A stretch of DNA of 64,000 nucleotides from Citrus sinensis (GCF_022201045.2 NC_068558.1:51191501-51255500), one strand, 5' to 3'; numbered from the stretch's first letter, positions 49,401 through 59,492 are shown. The notes: generated by a model from the sequence alone, not told the origin. Translations and numbers: made by a program.

Positions 49401-50342
49401 GAAAAGGCTACGATCCTTGCATACATGCTTGGTTGCACCAGAATCTATCCACCATGCATTATCATCTTCAAGAACATTAATCTCAGATATTATGGCCACA
49501 AGATTTGTGTTCGAAACTTCCTTTTGTTTCTTCAGAAGTCGACAATCTCTTTTGAAATGGCTAGGTTTTCCGCAGTGGTGGCATGTACCCTTCTTTTTCT
49601 TCTTATTGTTTTAATTCTCTTTGGCATCAAACTTTCTCTTTTGGTTATTCTTAGGGTGATTAGAATGCTTAAACTCCTTCCCTTCCTCTACGACATTAAT
49701 TTTAGAGGACATAGTAGTCTGATCCTCAATACTATTAAGCTTGAGTTCCTCTTCAATACGAAGACTTTGGCCTAAGCCATCCAGACTAATTTCCTCTTTG
49801 TTATGTTTAAGACTTTTCTTATAGTCTTTCCAAGAGGGAGGAAGTTTATCAATAATTGAAGAGACAATAATAGACTCATCCATTTTCATGTTATGTTGGT
49901 TGAATTGATCAAGAATATGCAAAATCTCATTATATTGTTCAACCACGAGTCTATTATCAACCATTCTATAATTAAAAAATTTAGAAGCCAAGAATTTCTT
50001 ACTTGTGGCATCTTCCATCATGTACTTAGCCTCTAATGAGTCCCATATCTCTTTTGATGTAGGTTTGTTGTGATATTGATCAAACAAAGTATCAGACATG
50101 GCATTGCAAATGTGTCCCTTACACACGTAGTCATCTTGCTCCCACTTATGTCGCACTCTGGTTTCCGCTAATGTCTCATTCTCACGTTCTTGAGGCTTTG
50201 GTGTTGTGAGAACATAGACCACATTGAGGCTTGTCAACAAGAAATGCAACTTTTTCTGCCAACGAATAAAGTTGCCACCATCGAACCGCTCCAATTTGAC
50301 AAAATCTACTGCAAATTGTCGAAGAGATGAACTTGGTGCCAT
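46475..50342 (-). pseudogene. copia gag-pol polyprotein, broken by a stop and two frame disruptions
   Basis: From ATG 50342: gag (FDGGNFIRWQKKLHFLL; UBN2-like). An in-frame TAA follows at 49611-49613, and beyond it, still in the same frame, is the zinc knuckle CHHCGKPSHFKRDC. Then come the protease (DSGATKHV), the integrase zinc region (WHNRLGHVN..CKVC) and the integrase core. The core loses one base at about 48675-48680, after GGEYAF, and resumes one frame over. The reverse transcriptase has [35 protein letters not shown] and the catalytic [10 protein letters not shown]. RNase H has DASW and [17 protein letters not shown]. Near 46530-46550 the frame changes again with apparent loss of sequence; the terminal [15 protein letters not shown] is in another frame and stops at 46475. 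Domain order PR-INT-RT-RH is diagnostic for copia. Confidence 0.9.
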
Positions 50343-50367
50343 TGTTGTAGAAATAACGTCTTAAAAT

Positions 50368-51189
50368 TGTTGGTGGTAAATTTTGTGGGGAATGACAAAT
50401 GTAGAGAAATACAACAATAATGGTGGAACTTTATTATGTAAAATAATGTGTTTACAACTAACTCTGTATGTAGGAAGAAACTGCAGAAATTTTGTGTGCT
50501 TCAAGGCACGTTACAAATGTCGCTTTCCTTAAGACGTTATTTGCCCCCACCAATTGAGTGATGCACATGAGTTAAGCAAATACGCCTCCAGGATACAATG
50601 AAGCACTTGTTTGTTTGCTTGCGCTGTGCATCGACGAAAGCAAACTAGAATACTTTTGAATGTTGCAAGCCTACCAAGAAACAATATATTGTTCCTGCAG
50701 AAAACAATATATTGGAATGTGAATGCATAAAAGAAATGGGTGTTTTGTGTTGAGATTCGTACTAGAAAGGAATGCTAAGAAAAGAGTGGTGTAGGATCAT
50801 TCATTTCATGTCTAAATGGCTTAAACATGACCCCTATTTATAGATATACTTGTGCCCCCTCATTTGGGTTATCATCTTTCATGATACCCCTTCATTCATG
50901 GCCATTGGATCTAGATTTGATTTTAATCAATGGTCCAAATTGAACCATCACCATTTCAAATGAAATGTCACCATGAAATGATGCATCTCTAAGTGAAATG
51001 TTGCCATGAAAAGTTATATCATTTAGTAAAAGGATACCTTTTTTACAAGACACAATTAAATGGACATGTCCTTACAACAAGACATCATTTAATTAGACAA
51101 GTCTTTAGTGAAAGGTACATTTTCTATAAGGCACAATTAATAGGACATGTCTTTACCATAAGACACAATTATTTTGAAAATTTCCAACA
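50368..51189 (-). repeat. 5' LTR of the copia element
   Basis: 822 bp. On the minus strand it holds a TATA box (CTATAAATAGGGG, about 50831-50843), which would drive the element's transcript. Confidence 0.9.
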
Positions 51190-51194
51190 GTTAC

Positions 51195-53114
51195 TGAGCT
51201 GGGAAAAGCGAGTATTGGTAAGACGCAGAGAGAGTAGATCAAAAGACGCCTCGAACTCATTCTTGTCTTCTAATCAACTGCCATTGGTTGATGGGTAAAT
51301 ATTCTTTCCGCCTCTACTTTTCGAGCTAATTATCTAATTAATCTTTGCGTTTTAAAAAATTATTCAACACGTTTATGTCAATACTTTCGTAACTGTTGAA
51401 TGTAACGTTTCAAGAATAAAATAATAATTTTGTCTGATATAACTTAAAATTCAAGCAAATCTAACATGTAAAGGCTGAAAAATAAATAAAATTAAGTAGA
51501 TTTTAAAGAAGATAGAGCTATAACATAAATTTTGTTGATAATTTTTTTAAAAATTCATGGACGAAGTGAATATCTGGCTCAAATGGTAAGAAGGAATAAA
51601 CGAGCATTTAGCTAAATGAGGCAATTGATGAATTGTGTATTGGAGATATTTGTCATAGGATTGAAAAGGACTTGTTGGCGGTATTTATAAAGCAGAGGAT
51701 GCGGTGGCAGCCATTACCACATCGCCCAAATACCGTGGCTGATATAATTAGCTGAACTAGATTTAGATACCGCAAGGTTGTTGCCGATATCCTCCGTACA
51801 ACTGGAATTCGGGTTTAGGATTAGGTTCTGTGAATGTGAAAAAAGCCACATGCAGAGCTTATTGCAAGCCAACAATACGATACGAGCGCAAAAGTGTGTA
51901 GAATATTAATAAGAGTAAAGACAAATAGAGAAAGGGGGGTTACTCATTGTCCACCACTTGAGTTGTGAGGCCTTTATCAATTAACGCATTTATGTCTGTT
52001 TACTACCTGCCAAGCTCGTGATTCTGCACTGTCGTAATCTTCTTGCTTGCGAATAAACTCATCTTATCCTGTCACCCGCCGATTCAATGTGTACAAATAC
52101 AAAGCCTGGAATTGGAATTAGATGCCTTCCAAATCCAAATTGGCGGGCGCACATACACACTCACACTAATTAATTATTTAAGTTGAAATAACAGAGCTTT
52201 CCCCCTTCCCAAAAAAAGAAAAAAATAATGTACACGAAGAAGCCGAAATGGATAAAAGATGGAGCGGTTTTCGTTGTTAGGGAGGGAAGGAGGGACGGAG
52301 AGAGAGAGTGCCATTTGGTGGGTCTTTTTTTTTTTTCTTCCAATTTTAAAAAATAAAATACAGATAAGAAACAGCTCCAACTAATAACTGTGATAGTGAT
52401 ACTGATATTCCCAAAGAATTTTGTACGCATTTTAGATATTTATAGGTTTTGATAGTGATCTAAGAAATGTTTACAAAATGCATTTAATACATAATCTTTC
52501 AAGATCCAATCTGAACATGAATGTTAGTAAAGATCATAACCGACGAACTCCAGAATTTAGTGTTTCGATTATTATTGAGGGGAAGACATTTTTTAAATTA
52601 CCTTGTGAGATTAATATGAAATATAGCTTAGCATTTGGATAGTAACTTGGTAAGTGGTTCAAAAATTATATCCGTACCAATAATAATATGTTTTGCGGAG
52701 TTGAAAAGACAAAGTTTGTACTGATAAATTTGAGATAATGAATTTTGCTGTACTCAAACCTACAGGGAGAACAATAATTAATATTGCTGAATATCTTGTA
52801 AAATGTGGGTTTCAGCACTCGGTTCTGATTTGGTGGCAGGATGTTCCACCCATTTCTTAGAGATTTAGTCTGTACTGATGGAAATGACTTTCTAGAGTAT
52901 CGATTTAGTCCATTCTTCATTGTATTTTGTATTCGTAGCTTATTCATTAGTCTCGGCGATATGGTTCTGTTATGGGGGAAAAAAAAACTCATCTTGTTCC
53001 TATTAATTATTTGTAACGATACTCTATTTTTTAAAAAAATAAATTTCCTTACATTGCCCAAAAAAAAAAGAAAGAAAAAAAAAAGGTTAATGCATGCGGT
53101 ATGTGACGTGACAT
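51195..53114. other. Intergenic, no recognisable gene
   Basis: No known protein motif on either strand. Pyrimidine/purine-rich tracts occur at 52280-52345, and there are poly-A tracts at 52979-52987 and 53060-53085. Confidence 0.4.
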
Positions 53115-53253
53115 AATTATTTTGGGAAATTTACGAAAATAACCATAAAATTTTTACTATTTTTCGAATTAACCCTCTCAACTTTTTTCTATCAACATTA
53201 GCCAAACACACGCTTTTCTCCCCAAATTACCCTTTTTTACAAACGAAAAGAAA

Positions 53254-53515
53254 CTTGGTGCGACAGGCCCAAGTCTTGGTGCGACAGGCACCTGTCGCAC
53301 TAAGCTTTGGTGCGACAGGTTGCCTGTCGCACCATGCCTTGGTGCGACAGGTTGCCTGTCGCACCATGCCTTGGTGCGACAGGCACCTGTCGCACCAAAC
53401 TTTGGTGCGACAGGCAACCTGTCGCACCATGCCTTGGTGCGACAGGCACCTGTCGCACCAAGCTTCGTGCGACAGGCACCTGTCGCACCAAGTCTCGTGC
53501 GACAGGTTGCCTTCT
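53254..53515. repeat. Array of seven GC-rich palindromes inside the Pack-MULE
   Basis: Arms GGTGCGACAGG and CCTGTCGCACC are separated by two or three bases (CA, TTG or CAA). Seven complete palindromes recur every 30-33 bp, joined by short linkers such as AAGCTT, ATGCCTT and AAACTTT. A forward half-site stands alone at each end, giving nine forward and seven reverse arms by my count. Each arm has two CpG sites. The array is far more GC-rich than anything around it and open in several frames on both strands, which is why spurious ORFs appear there; none is a gene. Confidence 0.95.
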
Positions 53516-53717
53516 TCTACCTCAGTATTTGTTTGTTTTCACCAGTCCTTTCGTCTTTGTTCGTCTCTTCTTATTCGTATGTAATATCTTCTTCTACCTC
53601 AGATCGAATCTCATCCGACAACCCAAACAACAAAACAAAATCAGCTTTTTAATTCTCTAAAATCCAATTTCGGAATTCAAATTCCCCGGGATTTTCCATC
53701 AAAAGCCACGTTGCGAA

Positions 53718-54164
53718 ATGCTAGGCGGGCTGTACGGATACCTACCTCCACCCTCCGATGAGGACAAACCCACCAACACGACCACCACTGTCTGGTCAAT
53801 TTTCGCGCCACCACAAACCATCCTCAAGCCCCAATCCAAACCCAAAACCACCCAAAATTCTCTCCCGACTAGACCCCATTCCTCACCTGCAATCGCACCT
53901 TCCCCCGACGACGTGGTAGCGCTGCCGCAACCGGCATTGGTCGACGTGACTTCGACCGTAATCAAGGAGCACGACCCCGCTAGACCGAACGATTACGAGG
54001 ATTATAGGAGAGAGAAGAAGAAGAAAGAGGTGGATGTTGAAATTAATAGAGAACTGGAGAGAAGAAGGCAAGAGGAAGAGGAAAGGGAGATGAGAGAGAA
54101 GGGTAATTTGGTCTCAACGGTTCTTTTATGGCTAATGTTGATAGAAATTTGTTTGAGGGGTTAA
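53718..54164 (+). pseudogene. Captured DRT111/SPF45 N-terminal fragment, chimeric ORF
   Basis: The 148-codon frame opens MLGGLYGYLPPPSDEDKP and continues with FAPPQTILKPQSKPK, QPALVDVTSTVIKEHDPARP, NDYEDYRREKKKKE and a Glu/Arg-rich helix (RELERRRQEEEEREMREK), the N-terminus of plant DRT111, the SPF45/RBM17 splicing-factor homolog. The G-patch and RRM domains that do the work in DRT111 are absent. The last 20 or so residues, from GNLVSTVLL onward, are encoded by the right TIR, making a transposon-tailed chimera. The frame is intact and starts at the native ATG, so it could be translated if transcribed, but there is no evidence that it is. A DRT111 cDNA-like 5' UTR seems to have been carried along. 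Confidence 0.85.
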
Positions 54165-54218
54165 GATGAAAAAAACTAAAATTTTTATGGTTATTAGTGT
54201 AAATTTCCCAATTATTTT

Positions 54219-54854
54219 ACCTTCACACGCCTAATCATTAATTATATGAAAATCACTTATTGTCGCATCAACTGAACTACATATTTTGTATGACAACAAT
54301 GGAGCATTACTCTTTATCATTAGCCTATCTTTAGCACCAATCACAGTATAAACTGTTGATGAGTCTGTATTTTCAATGTAAATTATCTGAGTGGGGCGTT
54401 TTCAGTTATTTGTTAGGTTGAAAGAAAGACATGTAACATTCGAGCAAATTAACAAGAGTTCGTGATGCTTGCTTTCTGCTTAAGTTATCCACTCAAAACT
54501 AAAAGAAGAAGAACAATAAGTCACTATTTATTTATTTATGATTATTACAACAAATCAGACGGGAAGCAGATCCATCAAGATTAAATGTAAAATACAAATA
54601 TAACTCTCCACTCCGCCCCTCTAAAATAATAACTTCAATTATTGTGCTGAATGTACGTAGCACAAGGTCAAAATAAAAAAGAACAAACGCGACTAATAGC
54701 CTGTTTGGGGCAGCAGCGCAGCCGCTCCAAACAAAGCCTAAGCCCTTCTAGTAAAACAAGTTATTCACTAGAAAGGTAACCACCACAGACTGAACAACAC
54801 CCATACAATCTTCAAACATTAATTAAAGTGCTTAACAAAATAAGATAGAGCACA
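54219..54854. other. Spacer and probable 3' UTR of the HyPRP gene
   Basis: No gene is recognised. The 250-300 bases nearest 54855 are likely the 3' UTR of the minus-strand HyPRP gene. Confidence 0.4.
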
Positions 54855-55247
54855 CTAATAAGCGCATTGGAAGCCACTCGGGACACCGTTGCCACAATAA
54901 TTCAAGAGCAAGCTCAAGGAGATGGGGAGATTTAAGTTGATGCCCAAAATGTTAGCCTTAATGGCAGTGCAAAGACATACAGCAGCTTCAAGATCGGCAA
55001 GGCCTTTAAGAAGAGCGCAGCACGGTGTTACCGGTGGTGTTCCCACAACAAGATGGACTAAATCATTCAACAAATCAGCACACACTCCTAGCTTTAGAGT
55101 ATCTCTAGGGCAACTAGGCTGGGGTGGGGGAGGGCATTGCGGCTTAGGAATAGGAGTGCAAGGCACATTGTGTGCACCGGCCAAGGTGAAGACAACAATG
55201 TTGAGAATGAGAAGAAGAGCAATGTTTGCGGAACACTTAGAAGCCAT
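54855..55247 (-). CDS. Hybrid proline-rich protein with 8-cysteine (LTP-like) domain
   Basis: One exon, 130 residues from ATG 55247 (MASKCSANIALLLILNIVVF); upstream in-frame codons to 55328 are not preceded by a better ATG. A signal peptide covers about residues 1-26. A short proline-rich stretch follows (PCTPIPKPQCPPPPQPS). The eight-cysteine motif begins at SCPRDTLKLGVC and runs C..C..CC (TPCCALL)..CLC (AVCLCTAI)..C (NYCG)..C (FQC). This is the DC2.15/AIR1/pEARLI1 group of secreted cell-wall proteins, related to lipid-transfer proteins and involved in wall extensibility, defence or root development depending on the member. The proline segment is at the short end of the range. A TATA box lies about 95 bp upstream. 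Confidence 0.93.
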   Translation of the reverse strand: MASKCSANIALLLILNIVVFTLAGAHNVPCTPIPKPQCPPPPQPSCPRDTLKLGVCADLLNDLVHLVVGTPPVTPCCALLKGLADLEAAVCLCTAIKANILGINLNLPISLSLLLNYCGNGVPSGFQCAY

Positions 55248-55340
55248 TTCCAAACACAGTAATAGTACTGTTGACGTTGCTTCTAAAGTTTTTTCTTTTG
55301 TGTGTGTTTTGAGTGGTGAGTATGGCAAAGTAGAGCTGAG

Positions 55341-55349
55341 TTTTTATAG
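55341..55349 (-). promoter_or_regulatory. TATA box of the HyPRP gene
   Basis: Minus-strand CTATAAAAA about 95 bp before the start codon, a normal distance for a plant promoter with a short leader. Confidence 0.65.
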
Positions 55350-56079
55350 ATGGAGATGGTGATGTGTTAAACTAAAAACAAATTGAAGACGCATGTACAT
55401 TATTAAAGATTGAATCAAATTAACCTTGATTTAGCTGGTAATACAACTTGGCCAATAAGGTTTTTTTTTTTTTTTTTTTTTTTTGCATTTTTGGAATGTT
55501 GTGCGCCTGAATTTTTATATTTTTTTTTCCCTACCGCATTGCGTATAGACCACATGTTACATTCTTACAAACCGACGCCAATTTTTTACTACTATTCATT
55601 TTAATTAAGAGAGATTATATATCTCATGTGACATGTATTACTGATCAGAAGATTCTGATGAGTATTGTATTGCCTTATATAACCAAAATATAGATGGTTT
55701 TTCTAACGCTTCATTACATTAATTATTAAAAAAAAATTAAATTTTTAATTAATTTCGTATCCTGTCAATACCAGTGATACACATTGTTACGAGAATTACT
55801 AGTTCGCTAAAGTCTAATTTAATTTGAATGTGATTTTGCTCTTTTTCTACCATAAATATTACTATCTGTACTTTTTAAAATATGTAAAATATATGCATGC
55901 CAAGCAACGGCTATAATTCTCCTCACAGATAAGGCTCATTATGTAGTCTAAAATTGTTTGTATCTTTTTATTTCATTTTCAATAAATTCCTCGCTATAAG
56001 ACGAGGGTCATAAAAAAGGGCCAGGTAACAGCTCACTAATCGCTTAGCTAGGATTAGTCCGCGTCAGAACAGAAGGAAA
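55350..56079. other. Intergenic, HyPRP upstream region
   Basis: Contains a long T tract (55461-55484) and AT-rich sequence. No gene or clear element is seen. Confidence 0.4.
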
Positions 56080-56215
56080 GCACTCACAGTTAATATTATT
56101 GCTTCTCCGGTGTCGTCGATTGCTTCTTGTGTGGTTGCATGGCCTCTTGGCTCCTACATGTAGTGGTGTGTGAATCAGTTGCATGATTAATTAATTATAT
56201 AACAGTAAAATTAGA
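56080..56215 (-). pseudogene. Broken copy of SKA1 exon 8 with flanking intron
   Basis: On the minus strand, ATGCAACTGATT and ACATGTAG (acceptor side), GAGCCAAGAGGC, ATGCAACC, GAAGCAATAATATTAACT and a GTGAG donor follow the same order as the SKA1 locus at 40072-40220 (GAGTTAAGAGATATTGCAAC and GGCAATATTAACT between AG and GT). About 50 nt from the middle of the exon are missing and many bases differ. It cannot encode anything useful. Its size and retained splice borders suggest a DNA-level copy. Confidence 0.65.
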
Positions 56216-56639
56216 TATATAGTCAGCAGCGACTTGGAATTGGAGTTGGGAGGTAACTGCTACTCGCAGTAAGTCGGAATGCCTTGCGCGCCACCTGTGC
56301 AAAATATTTCTGCGCTCCCACATCTTGTAAATGTAGCTCCAAAATATGAATCTAAAAGCAACTCTTTGAGATCTCTTTGGAACCTCTAGCTGAGCAACAT
56401 TTGTTCCCTGGATTTTTAGTAAAAAAAAATTCCAGACTGGTAACCATAGTTTCTATCTTTCTCTATCTTAATTAATGGTTAATTTATTATTTGTCTTCCA
56501 TTCAAATTTCGAACCCGTTAACTATATCTCTTGCCGTTTTTTGTCTTGCTTTTAGAACGCGTTAGCGCTAATCGGCGCGTACTGGCCCTGCGGTTACAGG
56601 CTGTAACTTGGAAATCTATATATATTGTAATCCCAAATA

Positions 56640-57440
56640 AGACATAATGTCAGCAATTTGACTCCCGATCGAAAAGTATGAGAAATTCGAAAAAGTCATA
56701 AATTTTTATTAGCAAACAACAATTCAACCATCGATCCCGTAAGCACCAAGGAAGCATTGGAAAAATAAATACAATAAACAGCAAGCATAGAATCGCACTC
56801 CGACCAAACATGCCGCCAACCTTTTGCGCAAGCAAGTTCAATAGCAGGATTTAACAGCTGCCATAATTTCAGCCTAGGAAGAAGTATTGGTCACCTCGAA
56901 AAGATCCTGGATTATCTATATAAATCCCATCGTACAAGCTGAAAGCCCTCGGTTGCCTTTAGATAGCCCATCAGATAATTCACTTTAATCCAACCAACTA
57001 AGAGAAAGAGGAGTGCCTAAACTGTTCAACGTTATCTCAATCTCTCTGGAAAAAGATGCAAAGTAGCGAATGTGGTCCATGCAATCTGTTTGAACTTTAT
57101 GAATTTCTACACTTCCAAATGGAGTAAAAAAGAAAGCACGCAGAAGCAATCCAAATATTGAATAATAGTGGGCTAAAGGATTGATTCACAACAGAATTCC
57201 AACCGAATCAATGTGAGGACGTGAAATAGTGAATTTATCTAATAACCAACTCCGAAGCCTCCTTACAAAAGAGAAATCCACGAACAGATGATTGGCTGCT
57301 TCAGAACTTGAGAGAGAATCACATAGAAGGCAACCAGAAACAATACATATACCTCGTCGCTTCAGCACATCATCTGTAGGCAACTTGTTCTGTAGAAGAC
57401 GCCAAAGCATAATAGATCATTTCCAAATCTGACTACACCA
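56640..57440 (-). mobile_element. Second LINE remnant, minus strand
   Basis: At 57186-57410 the minus strand reads MLWRLLQNKLPTDDVLKRRG, CLLCDS and EAANHLFVDFSFVRRLRSWL, the zinc-binding RVT segment of plant L1 ORF2. At about 56690-56870 fragments such as AFAQKVGGMFGRSAI-like text in shifted frames correspond to the following RNase H region (helix with a DLA-type start, then a WL..CCL run). Order and strand are consistent with a single 3' LINE fragment. It is broken by stops and has no reverse transcriptase core. Confidence 0.6.
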
Positions 57441-57858
57441 AGGCTGTTGAAGCAAACCAAAAAGGAAAAAAATGATATCTAATATTATTATATTATTTCA
57501 GAACATAATTTTAATTTATTAATATTATATTTTTTTTCAAAAAAAAAAAGATATCTAATACTATTCCTTAATTAATTTAATAGTGATAATATATTTACAA
57601 ACTCTTATACAAATTTAGTTTGTACAAACTGATTTGGCATAATTTTATTGGTTGAAGAAAAATATAAAATAATAAAAATAAATTATATGAGCCAAGAGAT
57701 ATTTAATTCAGCCAATTTAATCATATCACATTAGTTTGTACAAAATAAATTTGTACAAGAGTTTGTAATTATATTATTACTGTTAATTTAATGGTGGGCA
57801 TGACTAAAATCAATCTTTTAGTCACTATCTTTTGGGGATTCAAATTCAAATGATACAA
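57441..57858. other. AT-rich spacer with an inverted pair
   Basis: TTTACAAACTCTTATACAAA..AGTTTGTACAAACT at 57590-57630 and AGTTTGTACAAAATAAATTT..ACAAGAGTTTGTAA at 57733-57767 are related in reverse orientation and enclose about 100 bp. This could be a small MITE of about 180 bp; no target duplication was established. Confidence 0.4.
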
Positions 57859-58039
57859 GATGTTAGACTAGATTATGAACGGCCCAAACCTACGAAAAAT
57901 GTCGGCCTAATAAGAATATTTTACATGAAATAACTTAGGCTCACTCTCTATAAGAATAGCCTAACTATTTAGAATTCGAAGTAAAATGTCTAAATGTAAG
58001 ATACAACAAAAAACCAAAAGCGTGATTCATTAAAGAAAT

Positions 58040-58730
58040 ATCCAGGTCAATTCTTTATAAAGAACGACTTAAATCTACTCTTTACAAAAAATGACTTAGG
58101 TTTTATACTTACAACGAATGACTTAAGTCCATTCTTACAAAAAATGACATAGATTCATTTTTAACAAAAAACGATCTAAGTCCTATATTTATAAAGAATG
58201 ACTTAGGTCCATTCTTATAAAAAATCACATAAATCCACTTTTTAGGAAGAATGATCTAAGTCCATTCCTTACAAAGAATAACCTAGGAACTTGGAAAATA
58301 TTTCTAAGTAAAACACCCAAAAGACAAGTTTTCGATAAAATGCAAAAGACGTAATTCTTCAAAGAATGACTTAGGCACTTGAAAAATATTTATAAGTAAA
58401 ATACCTAAAAGGTGAGTTTTCGACAAAGCACCAAAGGCATGATTCTTCAAAGATTAACGTAGGTTCATTCTTCACAAATAATGGCTTAGGTCCAATTTTT
58501 ACAAAGAATTACCTAAGTCTATTGCTTACAAAGAATAACCTAAGCACTTAAAAAAATATTTCTAAATAAAATGTCTAAATGGCAAGTCTTTGACAAAGTG
58601 CTCCAGGTATGATTCAACAAAGAAAAACCTATGTCCCTTTTTTACAGAGAATGACCTAGGTCCATTCTTTACCTAGGTCATTCCTCATAAAAAAATGACC
58701 TAGACACTTAGAAAATGTTTCTAAGTAAAA
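58040..58730 (+). repeat. Nested tandem array, 27-bp monomers with 88-bp insert units
   Basis: The basic monomer is about 27 bp (AATGACTTAGGTCCATTC plus TTACAAAG), diverged between copies. After every few monomers the TAGG is followed instead by a long segment of about 60 bp (CACTTGAAAAATATTTCTAAGT, split here by variants, then AAAATACC..GTTTTCGACAAAGC..ATGATTCTTCAAAG). This occurs starting at about 58279, 58366 and 58532, with a partial fourth at 58696. Confidence 0.8.
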
Positions 58731-58734
58731 GCAT

Positions 58735-59025
58735 ACAGGCTAATAAGCATTCTATATAATGCGCCTATGAGCAAATATATATTCTATGGAATGCGTCTAC
58801 AGGCTATGGAATATGCATACGGGCAAATATACATTCTATAGAGTGCGCTTACAGGTAAATATACATTCTACAGAATGTGCATACTAGTAAATACACATTT
58901 TACGAAATGCATCTACCGGTAAATATACATTCTACGGAATGCGTCTACGAGTAAATATATACATTCTATGAAATGCGCCTATGGGTAAATATATATATTC
59001 TAGGGAATGCGCCTACGAGTAAAAT
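58735..59025 (+). repeat. Tandem array of about 31-bp units with a palindromic core
   Basis: Eight or nine diverged units of the type TAAATATACATTCTACGG followed by AATGCGTCTACGAG. Each unit contains the short inverted repeat CATTCTNNGGAATG, so the array is a ladder of weak palindromes. Confidence 0.8.
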
Positions 59026-59492
59026 ATTACAAAATTAATTCTTTTTGTAAGGAACCAACATAAATGCTGAATTCAAGCTTAAGTCCATTAAAAATCAAGG
59101 GCAAAAAAACTTGTCGTGAAAATGTATTAACACATATGAATATGTATCTCCTTACATGGGCTTTGGCAGATACTTGTCACAAAAAAAATGTCACGTAACA
59201 TTTCCAATTGACTCTAAGATGCATATATAAAGGCCAAGACACCTCGTTTGAAGGTAAGAGAAAAAAAAAGGCATAAATTTACATCAACAGTTGGTAGATA
59301 AAATTACTTAAAAATCATATAAACTTTAAAATAAGAAAATAGTTAGGCTTGCCTAATCAAATTTAGTCAATTTTTTTAATTAAAAAAATAGAAAACCTAA
59401 TAAATATTAATCTTAATGAAGAATAAGACGAATTGCCCGTACATAAATTCACATCGCTTGATAGGTTCATTTGTAAAGAAATAAATCCCTCT

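Larger units (their letters stand above)
45116..51189 (-). mobile_element. Full-length Ty1/copia LTR retrotransposon
   Basis: Two direct LTRs of 822 bp each (45116-45937 and 50368-51189) start TGTTGG and end CCAACA. A 5-bp target duplication GTTAC lies at 45111-45115 and 51190-51194. The coding region (46475-50342) reads on the minus strand, so the right-hand LTR is the 5' one. Just inside the 3' LTR, minus-strand TTGTGGGAGAT is a likely polypurine tract. The primer-binding site expected next to the 5' LTR is not the standard TGGTATCAGAGC; minus-strand ATTTTAAGACGTTATT is found there instead. By eye I count 14 differences between the LTRs (about 1.7%), mostly transitions, which points to a young insertion. 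The gag-pol frame is broken in at least three places, so it is probably non-autonomous now. Confidence 0.93.
53124..54209 (+). mobile_element. Pack-MULE carrying the 5' part of a DRT111/SPF45 gene
   Basis: The ends GGGAAATTTACGAAAATAAC and, in reverse, GGGAAATTTACACTAATAAC begin TIRs of roughly 100-115 bp that also share CATAAAATTTT, TTAACCC, TTCTATCAACATTAGCCA and CAAATTACCC. A perfect 9-bp target duplication AATTATTTT lies at 53115-53123 and 54210-54218. Element length is 1086 bp. Inside are, in order, an array of GC-rich palindromes (53254-53515), sequence resembling a 5' UTR, and the start of a splicing-factor gene (53718 onward) running into the right TIR. No transposase is present. TIRs, 9-bp TSD and captured host coding sequence together define a Pack-MULE. 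Confidence 0.9.

Noticed and set aside
53178-53660. Six overlapping open frames on both strands rich in GATG, VAP and CRT repeats
   Set aside because: They are translations of the palindrome array, which happens to lack stops in several frames. No start context, homology or composition supports a protein.
58040-59025. Possible CRISPR-like array
   Set aside because: Spacers are not unique and units diverge steadily, as in tandem repeats of an LTR; this is plant nuclear DNA.
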